Below, piece after piece: positions 22,465-30,037 of a DNA stretch of 30,389 nucleotides. Within the stretch, counting starts at the first letter, position 1. Every line of letters starts with the position of its first letter. Location of the stretch: positions 1 through 30,389 of the forward strand of contig CAZQCI010000019.1 in assembly GCA_964592255.1 (NCBI GenBank). Direction: 5' to 3'. Both the position numbers and the translations under genes were made by a program. Origin of the DNA: CAZQCI01 sp964592255 (GTDB lineage Bacteria; UBA10199; SBBF01). The notes beneath the pieces were generated by a model. It worked only from the letters and a program-made list of their open reading frames with translations. It did no database searches and was not told the DNA's origin.

Positions 22465-23646
22465 ATGGGAGACCTTGGCGTAAAATACAATCCACATAGT
22501 ACAAACTACGAATCTTCTTTTGATCAAAACCATGATGAGTTTTTAGACAAAACAGAAATTACCACAATGGTACAACAAGAGTCTCGTGCGAATATAAGTC
22601 TTTTTACTACTGCGGTACAACAAGGCCAATCTCCCCAAGAGGTAGTAGCAGTTTATTCCTCCCTTGATGATAAAACAAAAGAAAAATTAATTAATTCGCC
22701 TTTAAGTTTGCCATGGGATATGGAAGAATTCATACCTCTTCTCTGGCGTTATAATCCTGCTGAATGTGATCGTGTTGTTTCTATAACTCATTCTTTACCT
22801 GCCGAACAATTGCCAGATGAAGCGATTATCTCCATTATAAATAACATGGACGATGCTCTTTTTGATTTCGGATCGGACAATCCACAAAACAGAGTAGTAA
22901 CTCCCTATGAAAATACGGCAGACGCACTTGAAAATGTTTTGGATTTAGACCCGCAAATTGTGGCCTTTGGTGAAACACATAATTCACCGGATAATCCGGC
23001 AACATCTACGAGCACAAGATTTGTAAATGAAATTTTACCAATGATGAAAAATAAGGGTTTTAATGATTTAGTTCTGGAATTTCTACCCTCTGATATTCCG
23101 GAAGATGAAATGAGTTATTTTATGGAAACAGGCTCATTAGATGAGAAACACACTGAAGTACTTCTCATCTCTTTGTTACTCTTAAATGATGGTGGAGAAG
23201 ACACTCTCAACATTTTAAATAAATGCCGCGATTTGAAAATTCAAGTCCATGGGGGTGGTCCAAGCATGGTGCAAACAGCAGATTTTATGATGGGACTTTC
23301 ATCACCTAATGATATATTTCCGATGATTCGAGATAATAGCAAACATAATATTCAAAAATTAGCACAGTCCGGTAAAAAAGTAATGTCCTATGGTGGTTCA
23401 TACCACAATAACACGGATGGCAATCCTGAAAATGCCTCCTTCGCCCCCGATTTGATGCAAACTTATAACTATGTTGAAGTTGATTTGATTTCTCCTTCTG
23501 TATTGATTAATAATTTACGTTTAAATTCGAACAATAGGACTTCTATACTGGAACTCAAAACTTACAGTGAGACCATTCCCGAAATTGGAAAAGTAAATTT
23601 TGTAGATCGTTCACCTTTTTCATACGCCCTGGTATATCCCCTATAA
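22465..23646 (+). CDS. EF-hand plus Tiki/ChaN-like domain protein
   Basis: A 393-aa protein with no signal peptide. Near the N-terminus is a good calcium loop, D20-Q-N22-H-D24-E-F-L-D28-K-T-E31, with ligands at positions 1, 3, 5, 9 and 12 (Glu replaces Gly at 6). From about 160 it resembles the Tiki/TraB/EreA/ChaN superfamily: G169-E-T-H172 in IVAFGETHNSP, E205 in DLVLEFLPSD, and a later H314 in YGGSYHNN. In that superfamily these are metal or catalytic residues, with roles in haem-iron uptake, erythromycin esterase action or metalloprotease activity. Which role applies here is not clear. Base composition is AT-rich compared with murA next door. GAGGAAAAATC precedes the ATG. Assignment to the superfamily is from motifs only. 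Confidence 0.6.
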   Translation: MGDLGVKYNPHSTNYESSFDQNHDEFLDKTEITTMVQQESRANISLFTTAVQQGQSPQEVVAVYSSLDDKTKEKLINSPLSLPWDMEEFIPLLWRYNPAECDRVVSITHSLPAEQLPDEAIISIINNMDDALFDFGSDNPQNRVVTPYENTADALENVLDLDPQIVAFGETHNSPDNPATSTSTRFVNEILPMMKNKGFNDLVLEFLPSDIPEDEMSYFMETGSLDEKHTEVLLISLLLLNDGGEDTLNILNKCRDLKIQVHGGGPSMVQTADFMMGLSSPNDIFPMIRDNSKHNIQKLAQSGKKVMSYGGSYHNNTDGNPENASFAPDLMQTYNYVEVDLISPSVLINNLRLNSNNRTSILELKTYSETIPEIGKVNFVDRSPFSYALVYPL

Positions 23647-23707
23647 TCCTTTTAAACCCCTCCAAAAAAGAATTGCAGGATTTCTCTAAAAAGTAGATTC
23701 ATAAAAA

Positions 23708-24967
23708 ATGGACAAGATCGTCATTCAAGGTGGGGAAAAATTAAAAGGCACGGTTAAAATTTCAGGCTCTAAAAATTCGGCGCTGCCGATTTTAGCGGCT
23801 TCTATTTTAAGCCATGGGTGGAATCGTTTTCAAAATACTCCAGATCTCCATGATGTAGAAACCATGGCTCAATTGCTGCGTGGCTTTGGCATCGACGTTC
23901 GCGAAAAAAAAGGGGAAATGCGCCTGTGTGCCGATGCCATTAAAGACGCTAATGCACCTTACGACTTAGTACGAACCATGCGGGCCTCTGTCGTAGTCTT
24001 GGGGCCCCTGCTGGCTCGGCTTGGAAAAGCCCGCGTCTCCCTTCCTGGCGGGTGTGCCATTGGGGCACGCCCCATCGACCGACACCTTAAGGCGTTTGAG
24101 GCCATGGGTGCGGAAATTAAAGTGGAAGGGGGTTATGTCGAAGCGTCGGCTAAAAAATTAAAAGGGGCCCATATTGTTTTTGATGACATCACCGTCACCG
24201 GAACTGAAAACGTCATGATGGCAGCAACTCTGGCTGAAGGAACAACAGTTATTGAAAATGCCGCACGCGAACCTGAAATTCCAGACCTGGCAGATGTGCT
24301 CACTAAAATGGGGGCGAAAATTACGGGAGCCGGCACGGACAAAATTATCATCGAAGGGGTAGAAGCCCTGCAAGGGGTGGAACATCGAATTATTCCCGAC
24401 CGTATTGAAGCCGGTACATTTATGATCGCCGCCGCTATGACCCATGGAGATGTGGAACTGACGCACGTCATTCCTGAACATGTTTCTTCACTCACGGCTA
24501 AGTTACGCGAGACAGGGGCCATCATTGAAGAAGGAAAAACAACCCTTCATGTTCGTGGAGGAGCTGACATTAAAAGTGTCGATATCTCTACACATCCCTA
24601 CCCTGGTTTTGCCACCGATTTTCAGGCCCAATTTTTATCGATGATGACCATTGCCAACGGAGTCAGCACCATTACTGAAAATATTTTCGAAAACCGCTTC
24701 ATGCATGTGGGCGAACTGAAACGTATGGGGGCGGACATTCGTCTGGACCATAATTTAGCCATTGTCACAGGGACAAAAAACTTATCAGGAGCCCCCGTTA
24801 TGGCTACGGACTTAAGAGCTTCCGCCTGCCTTGTGTTAGCGGGGCTAGTGGCCAGTGATATTACCGAAATCCACCGCGTTTATCATCTTGATAGAGGCTA
24901 CGAGCACCTCGAAAAGAAGTTTCGTACCCTCGGAGCCAAGGTCAAAAGAGCTAAAGTTAAGTATTGA
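23708..24967 (+). CDS. murA: UDP-N-acetylglucosamine 1-carboxyvinyltransferase MurA
   Basis: MurA catalyses the first committed step of peptidoglycan synthesis, moving enolpyruvate from PEP to UDP-GlcNAc. The substrate pair K22-N23 lies in ISGSKNSALPILAA. The catalytic Cys is C116 in LPGGCAIGARPIDRHL, the form that fosfomycin alkylates. The C-terminal MATDLRASACLVLAGLVA is characteristic. The length of 419 aa equals the family norm. The ATG is preceded by ATAAAAA and not by a Shine-Dalgarno. The murA-hisD order is common in several bacterial phyla; hisG, which often sits between them, is absent here. Confidence 0.98.
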   Translation: MDKIVIQGGEKLKGTVKISGSKNSALPILAASILSHGWNRFQNTPDLHDVETMAQLLRGFGIDVREKKGEMRLCADAIKDANAPYDLVRTMRASVVVLGPLLARLGKARVSLPGGCAIGARPIDRHLKAFEAMGAEIKVEGGYVEASAKKLKGAHIVFDDITVTGTENVMMAATLAEGTTVIENAAREPEIPDLADVLTKMGAKITGAGTDKIIIEGVEALQGVEHRIIPDRIEAGTFMIAAAMTHGDVELTHVIPEHVSSLTAKLRETGAIIEEGKTTLHVRGGADIKSVDISTHPYPGFATDFQAQFLSMMTIANGVSTITENIFENRFMHVGELKRMGADIRLDHNLAIVTGTKNLSGAPVMATDLRASACLVLAGLVASDITEIHRVYHLDRGYEHLEKKFRTLGAKVKRAKVKY

Positions 24968-25022
24968 TCCCACCTCATTTTTAGATTAATCTGCGAAAAC
25001 TGTCTAATTTCAGGCAGACTCG

Positions 25023-25052
25023 TGGTTCGACAAGCCCTATGGCCTGTCGAAA
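25023..25052. repeat. Hairpin repeat between murA and hisD
   Basis: TTCGACA (25026-25032) pairs with TGTCGAA (25045-25051), and GCC/GGC extends the stem inside. TGGTTCGACAAGC at its left is shared, in reverse orientation, with the tig-clpP hairpin. An in-frame ATG at 25039 falls in the loop and is probably not the hisD start. Confidence 0.55.
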
Positions 25053-25065
25053 AGTTTACAAAAAC

Positions 25066-26355
25066 ATGAAAATCCTTCGTACAACTGACCGAAATTTCCG
25101 TTACGATTTTGGAAAAATCTACAAACGTAACGTAGATGTTCCAGATTCCGTCCAAAAAAGTGTAGTGACTATTTTAGATGATATTAAGCGCATTGGAGAT
25201 GAAGCCGTATTTAAATATACTGATAAGCTGGATCATCACAGTCTTAATACCAAAACCGTCGAAGTCAGTTCTAAAGAAAAAGCCGCGGCCTTAAAACGAG
25301 TATCGGATAAGGATATGGATATTCTTAAACTGGCCGCACGTCGGATTGAGGATTTTTCCAAACACCATCTCAACAAATCGTGGGACGTAAAAAAAGATGA
25401 TGTCACGTTGGGTCTACGTTTTTCACCTCTCAACCGTGTGGGCATTTATGTTCCAGGAGGATTAGCCTCCTACCCTTCTTCCGTTCTCATGTCAGCTATT
25501 CCCGCTCGTGTAGCCGGGGTTAAAGAAATCATCATGTGTTGCCCATGGCCTAATGGCACTTATAATTCCACTGTTTTGGCAGCAGCAAAAGTAGCAGGTG
25601 TGGACCGTATCTTTAAAGTGGGCGGTGCCCAAGCAATCGGTGCCATGGCTTACGGCACCAAAAGTATTCCAGCCGTAGAAAAAATTGTAGGACCAGGAAA
25701 TGTTTACGTGACGTGGGCTAAGAAAATGGTGTTTGGCCAAGTGGATATCGACATGTTGGCCGGCCCCACTGAAATTTGTATTTTGGCGGATGGGCATGTT
25801 CCCGCCTCCCATGTTGCTGCCGATTTACTCGCCCAAGCGGAACACGATGTGATGGCGACCCCTTTGTTGATTACGGATAATTCCACCTACGCCAGTCGTG
25901 TAGAAGGGGAAGTACGGCGACAATTGCTGCGTTTGGAACGAAAAAATATTGCGAGCGAATCTATCCAAAAACGGGCTCTGATTGTTTTAGCACGCACTAT
26001 CGATGAAGGGATTGACTTGGTTAACGAAGTAGCCCCGGAACATTTGGAGCTGGCTCTTAAAAATGCTGAAAAATACATCGATCGCATTCAACACGCTGGT
26101 GCTATTTTTGTGGGACCCCACACTCCAGAAACCATCGGGGACTACATAGCCGGCCCTAGCCACGTGCTTCCTACCAATGGAACGGCTCGTGCTTTTTCTT
26201 TGCTTCAAGCCAACGACTTTCTAAAAGCAACCAGCGTTATTTCATTTTCTGAAAAAGCTTTCAAAAAATTAGGCCCCGCCGCTTCGCGCTTTGCGCAAAT
26301 GGAAGGTCTGACTGCCCACGCCTACGCTGTTGATGTTCGTCTTAAAGGAGAATAA
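25066..26355 (+). CDS. hisD: Histidinol dehydrogenase
   Basis: HisD performs the last two oxidations of histidine synthesis, histidinol to histidine, with NAD and a zinc ion. Recognisable blocks are GLRFSPLNRVGIYVPGG, KVGGAQAIGAMAYG, KIVGPGNVYVTWAKK, DMLAGPTEICILAD and the zinc/catalytic segments AQAEHD, NEVAPEHLELAL and AGPSHVLPTNGTAR. The ATG at 25066 (MKILRTTDR) gives 429 aa, the usual length. The upstream ATG at 25039 would add nine residues encoded by a hairpin repeat and is disfavoured. No other his genes are in the window. Confidence 0.97.
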   Translation: MKILRTTDRNFRYDFGKIYKRNVDVPDSVQKSVVTILDDIKRIGDEAVFKYTDKLDHHSLNTKTVEVSSKEKAAALKRVSDKDMDILKLAARRIEDFSKHHLNKSWDVKKDDVTLGLRFSPLNRVGIYVPGGLASYPSSVLMSAIPARVAGVKEIIMCCPWPNGTYNSTVLAAAKVAGVDRIFKVGGAQAIGAMAYGTKSIPAVEKIVGPGNVYVTWAKKMVFGQVDIDMLAGPTEICILADGHVPASHVAADLLAQAEHDVMATPLLITDNSTYASRVEGEVRRQLLRLERKNIASESIQKRALIVLARTIDEGIDLVNEVAPEHLELALKNAEKYIDRIQHAGAIFVGPHTPETIGDYIAGPSHVLPTNGTARAFSLLQANDFLKATSVISFSEKAFKKLGPAASRFAQMEGLTAHAYAVDVRLKGE

Positions 26356-26374
26356 TCAGGGTGCATTCCAATCC

Positions 26375-26414
26375 GTCACCCCGTAGGTAGCTATACGGGG
26401 TCCATGTTAAAAAG
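26375..26414. repeat. Dispersed hairpin repeat between hisD and the hydrolase gene
   Basis: ACCCCGTA (26378-26385) pairs with TACGGGGT (26394-26401) around GGTAGCTA. The whole 40-base unit is the reverse-complement partner of the copy upstream of radA (about 35 of 40 identical). Confidence 0.7.
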
Positions 26415-26502
26415 AAAGTAACCTGCTTGAAATTTCAGTAATCCACTACCGTATATTTTCATACTTTTCTATTTTCAAATTTTACAATAAAAGGAATGGG
26501 CC

Positions 26503-27270
26503 ATGAAACCTATTCGATTAAGCCTTATCCAATACCCCCTCTTTTCCGATCCATGGGATACATGGATAGAAGTACTTCTCTTACTGAAAAAGGCAGCTAA
26601 GAAAAAACCAGATGTGATTGTACTCCCTGAAATGTGGCTAGGAAGCCCCAAGGTAAAATCAGACTGCAAAACATGGAGCGAGTTTTATTCCTGGGTTTTG
26701 CAAGAAATGCAGGTATGGGCACAAGAACATCGTATTGGCCTTGTTTTCTCCCAGCTGGAATCTGCCGAAAAAAAATTTTTTAACACCGCTTATATTATTA
26801 ATACTCAAGGCCGCATTCTGGCTTCTTACCGCAAAATTCATTTATTCAGCCATGGGGGTGAACATCGTGTTTATACTTCAGGTCAAAAACCCGTTGTCGT
26901 CCAAACCCCTTGGGGACGTGTAGGCTTGGCGATTTGCTATGACATCCGCTTTCCGGAACTGATTCGAAAATTAGCCGTAATGGGTGCAGAAATTCTGATT
27001 GTCCCGGCGCAATGGCCCGAATCACGCCGGGAACATTGGCTCACACTTTTAAAAGCTCGCGCTATTGAAAACCAATTTTTTGTCGTGGGTGTTAACCGAT
27101 TGGGGAAAAAAGAAAAAAATCGTTATTCGGGTGATTCCGTTGCAGTAGATCCATGGGGAGATAATCTTTTGCATTTGAAAAAATCTCAAAATATAAACGC
27201 TACAACTATTCACCTTGAAAAAATGAAAAAGATTAGAGAAACATACCCCTTTTTTAAGGAAAGAAAATGA
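26503..27270 (+). CDS. Carbon-nitrogen hydrolase (nitrilase superfamily, omega-amidase-like)
   Basis: A 255-aa amidase-type enzyme with the Glu-Lys-Cys triad: E43 in VLPEMW, K111 in SYRKIHLF and C145 in ICYDIRFPE. The segments AEILIVPAQWPESRREHW and KARAIENQFFVVGVNRLG (shown as separate motifs) are those of the YafV/Nit2 omega-amidase branch. That branch deaminates alpha-ketoglutaramate-like products or repairs deaminated glutathione. The exact substrate is not fixed by sequence. AAAAGGAATGG precedes the ATG. Its stop overlaps the start of the patatin gene by four bases, giving a three-gene translationally coupled unit. Confidence 0.9.
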   Translation: MKPIRLSLIQYPLFSDPWDTWIEVLLLLKKAAKKKPDVIVLPEMWLGSPKVKSDCKTWSEFYSWVLQEMQVWAQEHRIGLVFSQLESAEKKFFNTAYIINTQGRILASYRKIHLFSHGGEHRVYTSGQKPVVVQTPWGRVGLAICYDIRFPELIRKLAVMGAEILIVPAQWPESRREHWLTLLKARAIENQFFVVGVNRLGKKEKNRYSGDSVAVDPWGDNLLHLKKSQNINATTIHLEKMKKIRETYPFFKERK

Positions 27271-28109
27271 CGAAAAAAGCCCTTGTTATTGAAGGGGGCG
27301 GTATCCGTTCCGCCTACGTAGCTGGTGTTTTACTGGCTTTTCATCAAAAAGGCTTCCGGGACTTTGACGTGGTTGTCGGAAGCTCTGCAGGCGCTTGTTG
27401 CGGGGCCAATTTTATTACAGGTGAACCTGAAAAAAACCGCTTGATCCTGGAAAAACATCTTACCGGCAAACGTTTTGTTCGCTTCGGAAAAATTTTTTCA
27501 AAAGAAAATATTGTCGATATCGATTTTTTAATCGATGACATTTGTAATGGATTAGTCCCCATCGATTTTAAAAAACTTAAAAAATCCCCTGTTCAATTCT
27601 ACATTACCGCCATGGACTATCTTACCGGGGAAACCGTTTATTTTAATAATCATGAGCATGATATTTTAAATGCTCTACGTGCCAGTTGCGCTATGCCTTA
27701 TCTCTATCGCAAAAAAGCAATCTGCCATGGACGCCGATATATGGATGGAGGCATGACAGAATCCATTCCTGTCTCTAAGGCCGTAGCCGAAGGATGCAAC
27801 GAAATTATTGTCATCCGTAGTCGCGAAAAAGATTATCGTAAAAAGCCTGAACGAGCACCCCGCTGGATCCATCGTTTAGCTTTTCCAGATAGCCCAATTA
27901 TGGATAAAGCTTTTATAGAGCGTCCCATTCTTTACAACAAAACTACCGATTTGTTACAAACCCCTCCTGCTGGCGTTATTTTTCGAACTATCACTCCCTC
28001 AAAACGCCTACCTGTTTCGCGCGTTACCCGTGACCCATCGAAAGTAAAAGCCGCAGGAAAAATCGGCTATGATGACGGCTTAAATTTTCTTAAAAATTAT
28101 AAATCATGA
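27267..28109 (+). CDS. Patatin-like phospholipase (YjjU type)
   Basis: A 280-aa predicted lipid acyl hydrolase with a Ser-Asp dyad. The oxyanion-hole loop is EGGGIRSAYVAG (residues 9-20), the nucleophile is S40 in G38-S-S-A-G42, and the catalytic Asp is D160 in MDGGMTESIPV. Short bacterial patatins of this kind (COG4667, YjjU) are cytosolic or membrane-associated and act on phospholipids or lysophospholipids; no secretion signal is visible. It overlaps by four bases the hydrolase gene before it and the methyltransferase gene after it (ATGA in both). Confidence 0.92.
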   Translation: MTKKALVIEGGGIRSAYVAGVLLAFHQKGFRDFDVVVGSSAGACCGANFITGEPEKNRLILEKHLTGKRFVRFGKIFSKENIVDIDFLIDDICNGLVPIDFKKLKKSPVQFYITAMDYLTGETVYFNNHEHDILNALRASCAMPYLYRKKAICHGRRYMDGGMTESIPVSKAVAEGCNEIIVIRSREKDYRKKPERAPRWIHRLAFPDSPIMDKAFIERPILYNKTTDLLQTPPAGVIFRTITPSKRLPVSRVTRDPSKVKAAGKIGYDDGLNFLKNYKS

Positions 28110-28837
28110 AAAATAATTCCCTCATCGTCGTGCTGGTGGGCGTGCAAAGTTCTGGAAATATCGGCGCTATTGCCCGAGCCATGATGAATACGGGAACCTA
28201 CGACTTGCGTCTTGTCAATCCAGAAGCCCATCATTTAAATCGGGAATGCCTCGACCGCGCGATGATGGCGGAACCCATTGTTAAATCTGCAAAAGTTTTT
28301 CTCACCTTAAAAGAAGCTGTGTCTGATTGTCATCAAGTGATCGGCACATCCGGAAAACAACGCTATGGACGCATGGATTGGAAAACGCCTCGGGAATTTG
28401 CAGAGATATTTGATGCCACTCAAAAAACCGCTTTGGTTTTTGGGCCAGAAGATACGGGGCTGAGTAACGAAGATTTACTTCTGTGCGAAAAAATTATCAC
28501 TATTCCCTCTTCCCAAGAATTACCATCTCTCAACTTGTCACATGCCGTGATGATTGTGTTGTATGAAATTTTTGCCTCTCAAGAATTAGAGAAAAAACCA
28601 TCCCCGAAATACGAAAATGATTTTGTCCCGGCAACAATGGAAAAAAAAGAAGCCTTTTACAATCATCTGCAGGAAGCCTTGCTGGCCATTAATGTTTTGG
28701 ATAAGAATAATCCCGATAAAATCATGCGAACCTTACGCACTTTTTTTGAACGATGCCGCCCTGATGACTATGAGCTAGGCTTGCTCCGTGGTATTTGCCG
28801 ACAAATACTCAATCACTGTCGAAAAAAAAATGAATAG
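28106..28837 (+). CDS. trmJ: TrmJ-like SPOUT RNA methyltransferase
   Basis: A 243-aa knotted (SpoU/TrmH) methyltransferase. Motif 1 is SSGNIGAIARAM with the catalytic Arg, motif 2 is ALVFGPEDTGLSNEDL and motif 3 is LPSLNLSHAVMIVLYEI. These fit the TrmJ subfamily, which 2'-O-methylates position 32 of the tRNA anticodon loop. The C-terminal helical extension of about 75 residues (PATMEKKEAFYNHLQEAL) is also seen in TrmJ. It is the last of three overlapping genes and is followed by a weak terminator-like hairpin. A related rRNA methyltransferase cannot be fully excluded. Confidence 0.9.
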   Translation: MKNNSLIVVLVGVQSSGNIGAIARAMMNTGTYDLRLVNPEAHHLNRECLDRAMMAEPIVKSAKVFLTLKEAVSDCHQVIGTSGKQRYGRMDWKTPREFAEIFDATQKTALVFGPEDTGLSNEDLLLCEKIITIPSSQELPSLNLSHAVMIVLYEIFASQELEKKPSPKYENDFVPATMEKKEAFYNHLQEALLAINVLDKNNPDKIMRTLRTFFERCRPDDYELGLLRGICRQILNHCRKKNE

Positions 28838-28864
28838 CTTAGTGGATAAGCTTTCACTTTTTTA
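28836..28864 (+). terminator. Weak terminator-like hairpin after trmJ
   Basis: AGCTTA (28836-28841) and TAAGCT (28847-28852) form a six-base stem with a five-base loop, followed by a T-rich stretch. Confidence 0.4.
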
Positions 28865-28874
28865 TTTTTAAAAA

Positions 28875-29525
28875 ATGAATATGCCAATCAAACATCAAAC
28901 TTTTTTCATCTGCGGAACCGACACCGGTGTCGGTAAAACAACAGTAACTGGAATACTGTTAAAAAATTTCAATGACACAGGAATTAGGGCTGGAGGTTTT
29001 AAACCATTGGAGTCCGGATGCCGTAGCCATCAGCACCATCTTAAACGAGCGGACTCCGAACATCTTAAAAAAATGGGAAAAATGGATGACCCCATCAATC
29101 GGATTAATCCGTATGCTTTTAAAGAAGCGCTGGCTCCAGGGGTGGCCGCTGAACGCGAAAATAAAAAAATTTCTTTTACCAAAATAAAGAATTGTCTCAA
29201 ACAACTTCAAAAAAAATATGACCTAGTTTTAATCGAAGGAGCTGGGGGGCTTTTGGTTCCAGTAGCGGGCAAAAAAACTAATGTGGATTTAATTCGATAC
29301 CTGGGAGCCCCTGTCATCATTGTAGCTCGCCTAGGACTAGGCACCATCAACCACACCTTACTCACCCTGCATCATCTCCAGCACCACAAAATACCAGTAG
29401 CCGGCGTCATTTTAAACGAAACGTCGCCTTTAAAAACAATTGCTGAAAAAACGAATCCAGATGTTTTAAAGAAATTTAAAATTCCGATTTTAGGTATTGT
29501 ACCTTATTTAAAAAGTTCAGGATAA
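28875..29525 (+). CDS. bioD: Dethiobiotin synthetase
   Basis: BioD closes the ureido ring of dethiobiotin from diaminopelargonic acid, CO2 and ATP. The P-loop GTDTGVGKT is at 14-22, KPLESG with the substrate lysine follows, and the central LIEGAGGLLVPV is diagnostic. GVILNE and the C-terminal PILGIVPYL are also typical. The 216-aa length is normal. No Shine-Dalgarno is present; the ATG follows TTTTTAAAAA, and a second ATG lies two codons later. bioA, bioB and bioF are not in the window. The gene is convergent with the HIT gene, with a repeat element between them. Confidence 0.95.
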   Translation: MNMPIKHQTFFICGTDTGVGKTTVTGILLKNFNDTGIRAGGFKPLESGCRSHQHHLKRADSEHLKKMGKMDDPINRINPYAFKEALAPGVAAERENKKISFTKIKNCLKQLQKKYDLVLIEGAGGLLVPVAGKKTNVDLIRYLGAPVIIVARLGLGTINHTLLTLHHLQHHKIPVAGVILNETSPLKTIAEKTNPDVLKKFKIPILGIVPYLKSSG

Positions 29526-29535
29526 ATTACTCCAT

Positions 29536-29623
29536 TGTCATTGCGAGCGAAGCCACTTGTGGCGTAGCGAAGCAATCCAGCGATTTTTTTGTGGATTGCT
29601 TCGCTACACTCCTCGCAATGACA
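29536..29623. repeat. Inverted-repeat element between bioD and the HIT gene
   Basis: The left arm, with TGTCATTGCGAGCGAAGC and then AGCGAAGCAATCCA (29536-29579), pairs with the right arm TGGATTGCTTCGCTA to CGCAATGACA (29592-29623) around a short AT-rich loop. This resembles a repeat seen in many bacterial genomes. The right arm contains the last codons and the stop of the leftward HIT gene. It may also serve as a bidirectional terminator. Confidence 0.8.
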
Positions 29624-29987
29624 GACTCTCCCGAATTTTTTTGGCCAAGTCCTCCCCTTTCAAATCCTGATTTTGCGTATGCTTATGGGGTACCAGCCAA
29701 ATATGGGCATGAGGTACTTCATCTCCAATAATACGGGAGACAATCATCTCAGTACCAAACGTTTTTTGTTGGGCCCGGGCAATTTTTTGGGCAGCTTTCA
29801 TGTAATCCCCAATTTCCGGCACATCCCATACCCAACGAAAATGTTCTTTGGGAATAACCTGAACATGGCCTGGGGCCTCCGGACGAATATCAAGAAAAGC
29901 CATAAATTGGCCATCTTCGTAAACCTTGTGAGAAGGCACTAAGCCAGCAGCTATTTTACAAAAAATACATTGAGGATCGTTTTTCAT
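29604..29987 (-). CDS. HIT-family hydrolase
   Basis: A 127-aa histidine-triad protein of the Hint/Fhit-like nucleotide hydrolase or transferase group. A zinc CxxC (C7, C10 in CIFCKI) is followed by the usual FLDIRPEAPGHVQVIPKEH. The active motif reads H93-A-H95-I-W97-L-V-P, so the nucleophilic His (H95) is kept while the third His of the triad is Trp. The last residues, SLSLRGV, and the stop are encoded inside an inverted-repeat element, so the original C-terminus may have been replaced. No Shine-Dalgarno is seen at the ATG. The physiological substrate is not inferable. Confidence 0.9.
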   Translation of the reverse strand: MKNDPQCIFCKIAAGLVPSHKVYEDGQFMAFLDIRPEAPGHVQVIPKEHFRWVWDVPEIGDYMKAAQKIARAQQKTFGTEMIVSRIIGDEVPHAHIWLVPHKHTQNQDLKGEDLAKKIRESLSLRGV

Positions 29988-30037
29988 AGAGTTGAATTAT
30001 ACTTGCGGTTTTTTAATCCGTGAAGGATATTTTATGC

